A stretch of DNA of 64,000 bases, taken from positions 124,501-188,500 of the forward strand of contig CAJNDS010002126.1 in assembly GCA_905221605.1 (NCBI GenBank), written 5' to 3'. The number at the start of each line of letters is the position of its first letter. Position 1 is the first letter of the stretch. The notes under the pieces were generated by a model. The model saw only the letters and a list, made by a program, of their open reading frames with translations. It was not told the origin of the DNA and did no database searches. Source of the DNA: Symbiodinium natans (lineage: Eukaryota; Sar; Dinophyceae; Suessiales; Symbiodiniaceae). This document shows positions 35,132 to 45,268 of this stretch, one piece after another. Both the position numbers and the translations under genes were made by a program.

Positions 35132-38100
35132 TGTAGGCTGAACCCGAAGAAGAGCCCGTTCTAGGGCGTCCAGGGTGTCTGGCCTTAAGGTTCAGGAAGG
35201 ACGCCAGAAAATTTCCAAGCTTCCCCTAAACCGTACAAGCCTCAAACCCTAAATCCGAAGCCCTGAACGTACCGAGAGCCCCCCCAGGTGGGCCTCGGAT
35301 AGGCCCATGAGGCCAACCTTGACGCCATTGACCTCCACCGGGTTTGAAAGAAGGTTCCGGGGCTAGGGGTTTATGGGGCTTCGGATGGTTGAGGGTTCTG
35401 GGTTTATAGGGCGAAGGGTGGAGGGTGGCTTGTAGGGCTTGGGGCGCTTGAAACTGGGTTGAGGGTTCGGGTTTAGGATGGTTTGGGGTTTATAAGGGCT
35501 TAGAGCGCTCGACCCAGCTCCACTGGCTTGAGGGTTGAGGAATGTTCCAGGCCCATGGACTTGCTGCTTGGTACATGAAGGTTTGACACCCAGCTCTCAA
35601 CCAAGCCCTTGGATGAAACCCTGAAGGCTCTCCATGGAATTCGCAATGTGGGGCAAAGGAGTCGCAGCGACTTTACATGATACTGAAGCCTTCCGGAGGT
35701 TCGAATCTTCAGAGCGAGCAGGTTTGGCCTTTTGCACCACGGCACATTGGGCAGCGAGCGCTCTGGGGGGCCCCTTCTAAAGGGGGCTACTCCACAGGAT
35801 CCTCCTCCCCGCCCGCTTCTTCCTCAGCTGCCTCCTCCAGCGACAGGCTCAAGCCCGGCCACGTCCGATCCCGCCAGGACTCAAAGGTCTCGCTGCCACC
35901 GTACTCCTTCAGCTGCCTCTTCTCGAGCCCGCGCGTCGCCTGCATCAGGACAAAGAGGATCCCGAGGTAGCCCAGGCCACTCACGAGGGTCGGAAGCCAC
36001 AGGGCCTTCAAGGCCTTCACCGGAGCCGCGTGGTAGGCACAGAGGCCCGCGGCAAAGTTGGCCGTCCAAAGGAGCTGCTCACCTCCCAGGAGCTTGAGAA
36101 TGATCATTCTCCAAGTCTTGAAGAATTAGGAGAGAAAAAAAACAGGCGTTTCATTTAACAAGAAAAAGCTTTGCGTTCAGTTCCTTAACAACAGCCGGTA
36201 AGACCATTCCCCCCCCCTGCCCCCTCTTCTTCCCTCCCCGTCGCCTGTGTAGTTGGGGTGCCTGAGGAGAGCGTAGGGGCCGTCGGTGACCAGGGCGTCA
36301 GAGCCACGCCGCGCCTTGGCCACGGACTTCCAGACGTCGCCCAAGGCTGCGACGAGGCAGCCGGAGCACATCAGCACCACCTCTGTGAAGAAAAAGGAGC
36401 AAAACGAAAAAACAAAAAACAAAACAGCAGACAAAGAGAGAGCTGCTTCTTCTGAACAAACCTCAACTACTGGAGACATCTTTCTGAGGAACTTAAACCT
36501 TAGAGGATTCTCCGAAGACAGTCCAGGCACGGCGATCTTGTAGATGAGGAGCTTCTCAAGCGTCGCAGACGCCGTGCAGGCCGCCGTGCTGGCCATGGCC
36601 ACCGGAGCCGCCAGGCCGAGGTATAAGACCGCACAGGCAGACAGGAAAGGCAAACGACTCCAACGGCTTCCGCTCTCCCTCGATCGCTCCTCGATTCGGT
36701 CGCGAAACTCGCGGAATCGCGCAATGCACGTCTCGCGATAGAGGAGGAAGAGGGACAACCTTGCACCATAGAAGCACAGGCAGCCTGCGTGCAATACTAC
36801 TGGCATTGGCAAACCTCGCGCCAGCAGCAGAGCCCCAGAGAGGGCGGTTGCTAGGCCGTAGCCGTACGACACACCATACTCAGCCTGCCAGAGGCCAAGG
36901 AAAGGTGGCAGGAAGTTGGCGAGAACGAGTTGACCTGTGAGGGCCGTGAGGGCATGGGCAGCACCTGCAGCACCTCGTGCAGAAGCAGCACCGTCCTGCG
37001 ACGTCGCTCCTCCGCGCGGGTGGCGCGGGGCACGTGGGCTACGTGGGCTACCTGGGTGCCCGCGCACCAGCCCGCGCAGGGGCGCCACCGGGGACGGCCT
37101 GTCCCTGAATACCTGAAAGCATCGAGGCCAACACTCTGCCGCCACCAAGGCGGCAACGAGGGCCACTGCGCGGGTGCACGGCGAGCAACGGCAAGGCATG
37201 GGCTCGGCCGTCACTTCTGCTACGCTGTGTTAGGACTGCTTTGATTTTGCTTTCTGGGGTGCCAAGTTCTGGAGATTTCTGGAGCACGGAACTCCCAATG
37301 GAACTCTGCGAATTCATGCACAGCGCAGGCGACAGAGCCAAGCGTGGTCAGAGAGCACGCCTTCCCAGCTTCCCACCTCCCCATGTTCAAAGCTGCATGA
37401 TCAGGCCCCCATCCCCAAGCCATCGAGTCTGCGCACAGCCTCCCGAGCTCGGCCCTCGAATCCCTACAGCACCTCTCAATTCTACACAGCCCTGAGAACC
37501 CCCCCCTAACAAGGGCTCAGCGGCCTCCACGATTTCGTAGCGCTTCGTCTCCGCGCCACCCACCGGATGACCAGTCTTCCCCTCACTCATGTTGGTCCTG
37601 AGTTTAGGGTTCAGGAGGCATACGCAGCAACCAAAAAAAAAAGCAACACTCCTAGCTGGCTTCTGACATATGTTTGTTCCGATGACCTCGTGACAGAAGA
37701 TTCGAAAATTCTTTGCAGTGCCAGACTGCACGCAAACGATCCGAACCTTCCAAGCGTATCGCAAAGTTAGCACAATCACGGCCGCCACGGCCGCCACGGC
37801 CTACTCGAACCAACAATGCTTCCAAGCGGCATGAGCCACGTCGTTGTGGATTTGGGATAATCGACCTGGCCGGGCTCCACAGGGCAGAAGCCTGCTTTGA
37901 ACCGGCCTGAAACATTCCAGACCCCAAGAGCACCCATTCCGGACCAGGAGCTTGTGACTCCTAAAGCGCGACTCACTCGGAAACAAATCCTTCCCCGAGC
38001 CCTGTCGCCAACACCCCCAAATTCCCGGAGCAGTGCAGCACGAAAAGGCTCAAACCTTCCCTCGGAAACAAATACTTCCGGACGCCCGCACCCCCGGAGC

Positions 38101-41014
38101 AGCGCAGCGCGAAAGGGGTCAAGCCTTCACTCGAAAGCAAGTGTGTCCGGACCCCGTCATCAACACCCCCAAACCCCCCAACGCAGCACGAAAGGGGTCA
38201 AACCTTTATTAGGTGACAAGTGTGTCCGGACCTGTCGCCAACACCCCCAAAACCCCCCAAATCAAACCTTCACTCGGAACCAAGTGCTTCCGGACCCCGT
38301 CGCCAACACCCCTAAACCCCTGGAGCAACGCAACACGAAAAAGGTCAAACCTTCACTCAGAAACAAGTGCGTCTAGACCGTCTCCCAGACCCCGGAGCAA
38401 TGCAGCACGAAAGGGGTCAAACCTTCACTCAAAAACCGCTTACCCCAACCCCCCCCCCCCCCCCCCCCCACCGCCCCCCCCACCCGCCCCCACCTAACAG
38501 CACCTTCTCCGGTTTGGGTTGGCGCGCTACGGAAGCTCAGGCCGAGGCGGTCGCAAAGGCTAGAAGTAATTATGCTATCTGTGTTGCCAGCTATGCAACA
38601 ACAGACATGTGATGAGATTCTTACGCTGTCTACACTCAGTCCACACACTTCCACGTTCCGCTCGCCTCCTCCTGGCCATCTCCCGCCTGTGCAAGAGAGG
38701 GGCCCCTGAACATGAAGGATCTCCAACGCGAAGCATCGCGAAGCCCTATCCCCAGACGTCTCACAGGGTGGCTAGTGATCAAAGCCCATGCTTCCGGGTC
38801 CAGCTCACGAGCAAAGCTGCACAGCTCGGAAGGCCCTCAATCCACCGCCGAACTTTCAAGCCATTCGCGCCTGCGCGTCGTCATCGTAGCCCTGGAGCCT
38901 GTTGACCAGCGACTGGTAGCCTCAGAGCGTGGAAGGTAAGATTCCCGCTCTGCGCCTTTTGGAATTCTTCCAAAGAATGCCCGCAAGGACCCCATAATCT
39001 GCCCCCTATGGCCGCCCCCCCTCCCCTCCGCATCCCCGGGCCCCCGGGAAACAATATCCTTGGATCGGAAAGAACATGCAAGATCCAGGTGGCCGTAGTC
39101 GAACTCGTGATTCCCGAACGTTGCGAAGTCGACGCCGACCGCGTTCATGGCATCGATGATGTGGGCGCCCTCTTGCAGGGTCCCAGGTTGAGGACTGTGA
39201 ATTCGGGGATTTCCGGGCGGCTTTGGGGTGCAGAGTGCTCTTCTGCGGCGCCCCCCCACGCGCTTTCTTTTCGGGACCTTGCCTGCCAGCGCTGGCAGTT
39301 CCTGTGGCCCTTCTTGACCCAACTCTCAGCCCTCACCAACTCATCCGGAATCGAAAGGGGTACACATCAAGCCTGCAGCGGCCGACGCAACCCATCCCTC
39401 CAGCACAAGAGCCCAGATGAACCCCAACCCTACATCCCCTAAATTCCCCCCCAAGTCCTCCGAAACCCGACATGGGCCTTACAACGTCTTGCAACATTCA
39501 ACATCTTGGCCTTGGAGAAGGAGGAGGTCAAAGAGGGCCCAACAAAGTCGCCGGACATGCAGACCAGCACCTCTCTGCAAAAAAGAAGCGCCCCGTTCTC
39601 CGTAGGGCAGCCGTGAAGGTTAAGATCTGCACGGCTGTGGCCATTCGCTCCCCATCATGTCTGCAAGCCGACCCTAGGTCTGCTCCCCCCCCCCTGCACC
39701 CCGTTTCCCCTTTTGTACCCTTTTTGCCCCCGAAACCCTAGACCCTACACCCTACACCCTAAACCCTAAACCCTAGACCCTAACCCTAAACCCTAAACCC
39801 TACAAATTGCTTCTCCATGCGTCTCGATATCTTCCCCCCCTTTTCTTGCGGCCTCGCCTTCTTGGGCGCCAGCTCGGCCTTCAGCTCCCGGAGGATGGTC
39901 ATGAAGCGGGCGGCGCCCCCAACGGGCTCCTCCTGCATGGGTGAGGATTTTAGAGGGTTTGTAGGGTTTGTAGGGTTTAAAGGGTTTATAGGGTTTGGGG
40001 TTTATAGGGTTTATAGGGTTTATAAGGTTTATAGGGTTTACAGGGTTTATAGGGTTTAGAGGGTTTACAGGGTTTTTGAGGGTTGTAGGGTTGTAGGGTT
40101 GTAGGGTTGTAGGGTTGTAGGGTTGTAGGGTGTTAGGGTCTAGGATTCTCGGCTTAGGTTTAGGGTGTAAGGGCGTTTTTGTTGTTGCTTTTTGTTGTGT
40201 TTCAACCCTTCGGTTCCTTGAGGGTTTGGGGATGTGTGGAACTGACTTCGAGCTCGAAAGCATTCCCAAGCCCTCTCACACGTTTGTTGGAGGGCCAGTC
40301 CGAACAAGATCGTGATCAAGCGAAGCATCCCAGGTGGCTCTGTAAGCGCCTGTGTCACTGCACCTTGCTCGGGTCAAAGTCCTACTGGCACACTCCAGCT
40401 CAACTACATCGACTCCCCTCCCTCAGAGCCTCTCTCAAGAGTCCTTGTGTTGGAACAAGAATCCCTATATTACCCTTAGTAAGGAACAATATTTTTCTGG
40501 GGGGGGTTCTTAAGCAATTAGTAGAGAAGAGTCCTTGTGTTGGGGCTGGAGGTTGTAGACATCGTTGAAATGCACCAAGTGCACCTCCCGGATGGGCGGA
40601 GCCTTCGGCCGCTGCTCCACAAACACCTCGGCCTCGCACGTCGAAGCAACCGAAGGGTTTAGGGTTTAGGGTTTAGGGTTTAGGGTTTAGGGTTTAGGGT
40701 TTAGGGTTTAGGGTTTAGGGTTTAGGGTTTAGGGTTTAGGGTTTAGGGGACCAACCTTGACTCGTTTGGAATGAAAGGAAGGCGCAACAAGTCTGGCACG
40801 ACTGAAAGTCCCTGTCTCATGCACCTACAGGCGCTCTCCCACCTCATGAACCCACGTCCCCCTAAACCCTAAACCCTAAACCCTAAACCCTAAACCCTAA
40901 ACCCTAAACCCTAAACCCTAAACCCTAAACCCTAAACCCTAAACCCTAGACAAGAGAACAGCAGGTTCCGACTCCCCGCACCTGGTCGGCCTTGGGCTCG
41001 GTGCAGCAGAACAT
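29780..41014 (-). CDS. 5'-nucleotidase family metallophosphoesterase, at least 22 exons
   Basis: Predicted to hydrolyse nucleoside phosphates using two metal ions. Exons in order: 41014-40982 (start MFCCTEPKADQ), 40632-40534 (VHFNDVYNLQP, metal Asp), 39932-39858 (GGAARFMTIL), 39570-39511 (MSGDF, metal Asp), 39169-39094 (FGNHEFDYG, catalytic), 38920-38871 (RLQGYDDD), 38686-38649, 37597-37525 (TNMSEGKTGHPVGGA), 35332-35273 (GVKVGLMGLSE), 34786-34736, 34572-34516, 34106-34053 (ALTHNRFDND), 33630-33562 (LLLGGHDHFYK, metal His), 33134-33102 (VIKSG), 32966-~32895, 32731-32651, 32553-32380 (MTNWICDAVAED, FAMLMGLHFAGK), 32227-32165 (GDFTLGSLMSIFP), 31939-31868 (LKGSDVVKSLE), 30705-30652 (VKGKPIQPDKLYE), 30344-30246 (GKFGYTWMADAERIVDTE), last ~29860-29780 with stop. 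Almost all joins keep frame. Missing: the FPxxSG segment between 31.87 and 30.71 kb. There is no signal peptide; Cys3-Cys4 could be lipidated. Donors are GC 11, GT 5, GA 5; acceptors are AG|G in 19 of 20. Family sure, some boundaries tentative. Confidence 0.82.
30098..32063 (+). repeat. Arrays in 3' introns of the nucleotidase gene
   Basis: 30098-30228, 31420-31535 and 31984-32063, all TTTAGGG on the plus strand, i.e. CCCTAAA on the coding strand. Confidence 0.93.
30834..31745 (-). other. Unplaced exon-like segments inside the 5'-nucleotidase gene
   Basis: Between mapped exons the minus strand shows FCAHMFDFATGGSGLADIGF (~31.70 kb), ELAMQIEEGQ before a GTATGT donor (~31.36 kb) and ALTYKIKMGKGKLANQ before AG|GT (~30.87 kb). 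They look coding but I could not join them in frame to the nucleotidase. They may be missed exons or belong to another transcript. Confidence 0.3.
32554..32650 (-). other. 97-nt telomere-repeat intron bounded by a 19-bp target duplication
   Basis: The coding strand reads ATGAAG|GTCGTCCCTAAACC... and ends ...TTCATGAAG|GTCGTC. The 19-bp sequence CAAGTTCATGAAGGTCGTC is present perfectly at both ends (plus-strand 32645-32663 and 32548-32566). Removing GT (32650) to AG (32554) joins codon 27 of exon 16 (DNKFMK) to exon 17 (VVCQTKSPFDATEE) in frame. Confidence 0.92.
32781..33790. repeat. Arrays in introns 12-15 of the nucleotidase gene
   Basis: 32781-32868, 32980-33063 and 33680-33790 (TTTAGGG); 33471-33564 (CCCTAAA with CCCAAAA variants). 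The last starts at the donor of exon 13 (AGG|GTTTAGGG on the coding strand). Confidence 0.93.
34200..35131. repeat. Arrays in introns 9-11 and a G homopolymer
   Basis: 34200-34228 and 34803-34880 (CCCTAAA); 34376-34482, 34604-34695 and 34934-35106 (TTTAGGG). A run of ~25 G at 35106-35131 directly follows the last. Confidence 0.93.
35787..37214 (-). CDS. DUF1295 / steroid 5-alpha-reductase-like membrane protein, nested in an intron
   Basis: Exon 1 runs from the Met at 37214 to about 36.5 kb. It has a hydrophobic N-terminus, an Arg/Pro-rich linker, then membrane segments (GQLVLANFLPPFLGLWQ, YGYGLATALSGALLLARG) and RLSLFLLYRE. Exon 2 is ~36382-36245 and ends in the family signature VTDGPYALLRHPNYTG. 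Exon 3 is 36082-35787, begins EQLLW and contains YLGILFVLMQATRGLEKRQ, an acidic tail and the stop. The second intron is ACACAG|GC...GGGAG|GT, a GC donor typical of dinoflagellates; the first intron's edges are not resolved. Members are multi-pass membrane enzymes, possibly NADPH-dependent reductases or isoprenylcysteine-methyltransferase relatives; the substrate is unknown. The gene lies wholly inside intron 8 of the 5'-nucleotidase gene on the same strand. Confidence 0.78.
37964..38445 (+). repeat. ~64-85-bp minisatellite in intron 7 of the nucleotidase gene
   Basis: Six to seven imperfect copies, each with AAACCTTCACTCGGAAACAAG-like starts, TCCGGACCCCGTCGCCAACA and GCAGCACGAAAGGGGTC ends. 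A C homopolymer follows at 38450-38469. Confidence 0.85.
39733..40948. repeat. Arrays in introns 1-3 of the nucleotidase gene
   Basis: 39733-39803 (CCCTAAA), 39952-40140 (TTTATAGGG and GTAGGGTT variants), 40654-40749 (TTTAGGG) and 40860-40948 (CCCTAAA). The last two face each other inside intron 1. Confidence 0.94.
40454..40526. mobile_element. Palindromic element with 17-bp target duplication at an exon-intron border
   Basis: A perfect 17-bp repeat (40437-40453 and 40527-40543) flanks a 73-bp insert with TATTACCCTTAGTAAGG and GGGGGTTCTTAAGC. The right copy covers the exon 2 donor (CACAAG|GACTC on the coding strand). Confidence 0.85.
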
Positions 41015-43298
41015 GGCAGCGGAAGCTCTGGAGCCACCCCCACCCCCCGAGAGTTCAAGAGAAAGACATGCGAAGCACAAAAACCCTAGTAATTCTTCAA
41101 GGCTGGGAGTCCTTCTCTCCAGTGCAATGAACCAACACATGCACAAAAACTTGAACCCTGCGCCTACAAAGCTATATGATGGGCCGAGCCAAAGCAACAA
41201 AAGGCTGTTGACGTGGAGTTCGGGGGGAGTTCGAGATCGCTTTCAAGTGCCTTGAAGGTCGCCAAAGTTTGCAAAAGAGTAGCGCATTTGCTCTTTTCTC
41301 CCGCGCACGCGAGCAGCGGAGCCACGTCCCAGCTCAGAGTTCCGCCTACACGCTTCTCTGAGGAGGTACTCGAGCGCTTCAGAACAGGGAGGCATGCTCG
41401 CGGAGTTTGAGATGCTTGACAGGCCTGAGCGAGATTGGAAGCTCAAGCCAGCTTGTGGCGAACATCCCAAACAAGCTCCGAACCCAGGAATCCCGGGGCG
41501 GAAGCGAGGCTCTCAGATTCAGGCTGGTGGTGCTTGGTGATGCAGGGCGGCATCGGAAGATGTTAAAAGCCCTGAGCCCCTCCTAGACCCTGTGCGACCT
41601 CAGGGCCCCTATACCTCCCGCACACGTAGACAATCTCAGAAGGGCCTTAGATCCTGGAACCGGCCCTTCCTTCCCTTGTGCCCGCTGTAACTTGAGCCCT
41701 CAGGCTTTCATGCCATGTTGCACAGTACTTTGCCCTTGTACCCGCTTGAACCGTACTTCTACACCGCGTTCAGAAACCGCGTTCGCATCGCACTCCTACC
41801 GCAAGGATTCCGAGCTCGGCAGGCTTCGGGAGAGAAATCTCAGCTGCGCCTTTGGAGAACGGGGCGGCGCGCGGGAGGAGCGCGTGGGGTGGGAAAGGGC
41901 TCCGTCAGGGGCTCGTCGCCCGGCATCAGACTCCGTGAGGTGCGCAGAGCCGAAAACTCTGTGCCCTCTGTCTCAGAAAGGGTGACCGTACCTCGACATT
42001 GAGGACATTCCTAGACCCCCCGTTTTCAAGCCTTCGGAACTGAGCTCATGTCGAAGCTCCCGTCCTCAAACCTCCCCCTCAACATCCCTCAACCGCCAGC
42101 AAATGCCAAGTCTCAGAGCTGTCGCAGCTGTGGTCCCAGTACGCTTCGATTCCATGCAGCCAGCGAGTCGCCCATGAGGAGTGGGGAATCGAATCGGGCA
42201 GGGAGGGCTTCCAGGGCCTCATGATCCCTGGCAAAGCCAGCAGCCCTTAAAGCCGCAAAGGGCATCCGAAGGCTCTGCGCCTCGAGGAGCCTCCCAGCTC
42301 ACGAGACCTCACGAGTCTGGTCCCAAGTCGCCCAAGTGGTCTGACACAGTTGCCTTTGCATCTGAAACTGACAAGGACACACCTCGCATGTCTGAGAACT
42401 CCGTGGCAAAGCGCAGCGGCAACAGGAATCAGCGATCACAGCGGTCCGTGTGAGCTCTTCTTGTGCTCCTTCTTCTCTGTCGCGCCACATGCTGCTCGGC
42501 TACTCCTGCGGAGACACTCTGCCAGGCCGCACGGGCCACGGCGACAGCGCGGAGTCGCCTCTTGATCCTGAGCCTGAGATGCCTCAGTGGCCCGAACTTT
42601 GCGAACTTTGCGGGAAGCATGGCCTCCGGCTCGAAACACAAGCAATGACGCGGGTGACAGGGCCCAAAAACACGGCGGCCATTAGCAAGAAGGCGCCTCC
42701 CGGTTGAGCCGTTCTGAGCCTATCTGCCTCCAAAGGATGGACGTGCCCCCAACTCTCTCTGCGGCACCTCGGCCCACAAACAGAGAGTGCTTGCAACGTC
42801 TTGTGAGAAATCGTTGCTTTCCAGCGCTTGCGGTGCATGTGGCGGCAAAGACGGAGGCGTCCCAACGCAGGGTCACAGCGAAGCTGTGCGCGCGCCCTTG
42901 TGCGAGATGCCAGCAGAGAGCCCTGGCGGCTGGAGCTGGGACTCCCAAAAGCCCTCAAAGCGATCTCAAGATTCTCACACAGGGTGAGATGCATTCTCCG
43001 CACGCACAAGGCCGAGACTTCCAAGACTGCAACGGTTTTGACCTACAACGTCAGATTTTAAGCTTTGCGGCCTTTTGCAGAAGTGAGTAAACGCTCACAA
43101 AACGCCCACTTTCTCAGATGTACCACACCGGGAGCGCTGCATTGAGGGCACCGCCTTCGCTTCAACCCCACACCCGGCACGTTGCTCCCAGCGCCTCGGG
43201 GATATTCCCGGCGTGCTTTGCAACTTTCTGCACATTGCGACACACGCCGTGGAAGAATCCACGAGACACATGCCACTTGCCTTTGGCTCTCAAGGTTT

Positions 43299-43342
43299 CA
43301 GGCAGGGTTCAGGCAGGGTTCAGGCAGGGTTCAGGCAGGGTT
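43299..43342 (+). repeat. CAGGCAGGGTT 11-mer, four copies
   Basis: Four perfect tandem units in the unidentified gene region. Confidence 0.95.
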
Positions 43343-45197
43343 CACTGGGTTCCGCTTTAGTTAGCTACGCTCATTGCCGCCGTGGCGCTGAGCCTCTTCT
43401 GAGACCGTAGTGGTGGCGTTGGCGTTTCAACCGAAGCCACGTCATGTCGTTAGAGAACTCGGACTCGGACATCGAGGTTCCAAGGGCTCCTTCGACATGG
43501 TAGGCCTTGGAGTTCGGGGGCCAAATCGCCGTGAGTTGAGGTAAAGCCCGGGAAAAGGAAGGCTCCCTAACTGCTTGCTCCCCACAAGAACCCTAAGCTC
43601 CCTCGAAGCGGCCCGCTTCCTTGCCACTTTCTTCCTGCTGGCTCTCAGGTTCTGTCTAGCCCTGATTCCTGCCAAGGATGAACTACACATGGACGATGTT
43701 GCTTCTGAACACGTCCAAAGAAGAAAACAACAAACAACCGCCGGATGCCACCCCTTACACAGACACGCCAGATGCTCTCAGTGGCGCAGCTGGTGCGAGA
43801 GGCGAAGCTGACCTTGGGGAGCCTGTGGGCTCAGGATGTGAGCCTAAGCCGGTGCCCTTAGTTCAGCGACCCATGTGTGCGAGAGGGCGTGCACTGCGAG
43901 AACGTCGGTCACGCCAGACACTCCACCAAGCAGCTACGTTACGCAGGCATGCATCTTCTTCCGGGTCGCAGGAACCATGCGGGCCGGTCCAGTGCCGTCA
44001 GTGCCGGGAGGGCATGGCTCCTCTCACAGGAGCCTGTGCGATGCCCGAATCCGGAGCTTGTCATGCCCAGGTGCCCTCTTTGCACCTTCTCTTCCCTCAT
44101 GCCTCCATCCCGAGTTGCAGGACCAAGCTGCATCACCAAGAGGTGCGGAAACAGGGGTTGCGAAGTGTGGCGGGGGGCAAGGGCAAACACGTGCAAGTCA
44201 AGAGCCACCATTTGAGGAATTTCGGCTGCTGCTTAAAGTGCCAGGCCGTCACCCTGGCGTACCGTGATATTACAATCGTTCAATGTTGCTGCCATTTGTG
44301 AAAGATAACAATCAGCGCACCCTAACGGAAGGTGCTCATCGTGATGTTCGCGCCAGCTTGGATGCCGACAGCGCGCAGAGCGGCGGCTGAGGAATGGAGG
44401 GTTCGTTTCGGCGGATGCGGACCCAAGCGGAGGCGACGGCTACCACACACTTCCCATCTTCGGGTAGGCCACAGAAAAGAGTTGAAGAACTGCCTGGGTG
44501 CTGGGCCGAGGCCGTCTACATCACATGCATGCTAGTAAGCTGCGCTTGCCGGAATGCTCAGCGTTCCCTGAAAGTGCCGACTTGTAGCGGGTTCGAGGGA
44601 TTCAACGGGGCTGTGAAGGAGTTTTGGATGCCACTTCAAGGCACCACGCATTTGGGGGGGGGGGGGACTCCAGTGCACAGTGCACTCGGACACGAGACGA
44701 AGTTCCCAGTTGCTCACGGAAGTCAAGGCGCCCTCACCCTCTACCAGGCACACCCGAAACCGACCGGAACACCCGACTCCAAGCTAAATTCCACATGGCA
44801 GGTAGTCCCTAAGTCCCTGTGACCACACTTCTTCAGGGAGCCCTTTGACAACATGAAGGGCACGGAAGCCGACAGCGGCGACATCAACGGCAACATCAGC
44901 GGCGACATCGCCCGTGCACCAAAAATGAACCTCGCCTGGGTTTCCGGAGGCTGCAGAGGCTGAAGCTTCCGAAGACGAGGAGCTGCGGTGGAAGTGACCC
45001 ACCACACATCCGCATGTGCAGGAGCATCATTTGGGGCGTTTTGGGGCTGGGCCTCAAGGGGCCATCAGGGCTCCGGCACTCTGGCAGACTGCGGATGGAC
45101 AAGGTCAATCTGGCAAAATTCCGCGGCAAGCTTTGACTCCCCCAAAGCCACCTGCCACCATGGCCGCCCGAGCCTTGAGACCCTGTGACATGAACCC

Positions 45198-45268
45198 TAG
45201 GGTTTAGGGTTTAGGGTTTAGGGTTTAGGGTTCAGGGCCTTTCGGGTTTAGGGTTTACAGGGTTTAGG
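45198..45268 (+). repeat. Isolated TTTAGGG array
   Basis: The only array between 41 and 50.6 kb, with TTCAGGG and TTTACAGGG variants. Confidence 0.9.

Noticed and set aside
37964-38445. CRISPR-like array
   Set aside because: Repeats are long, imperfect and without unique spacers of constant size, in a eukaryotic intron: a minisatellite.
38625-38697. Alternative frame NVEVCGLSVDSV as a nucleotidase exon
   Set aside because: It would place this motif before the TNMSEGK exon, contrary to family order; the frame giving AGDGQEEASGTW joins in phase to the next exon.
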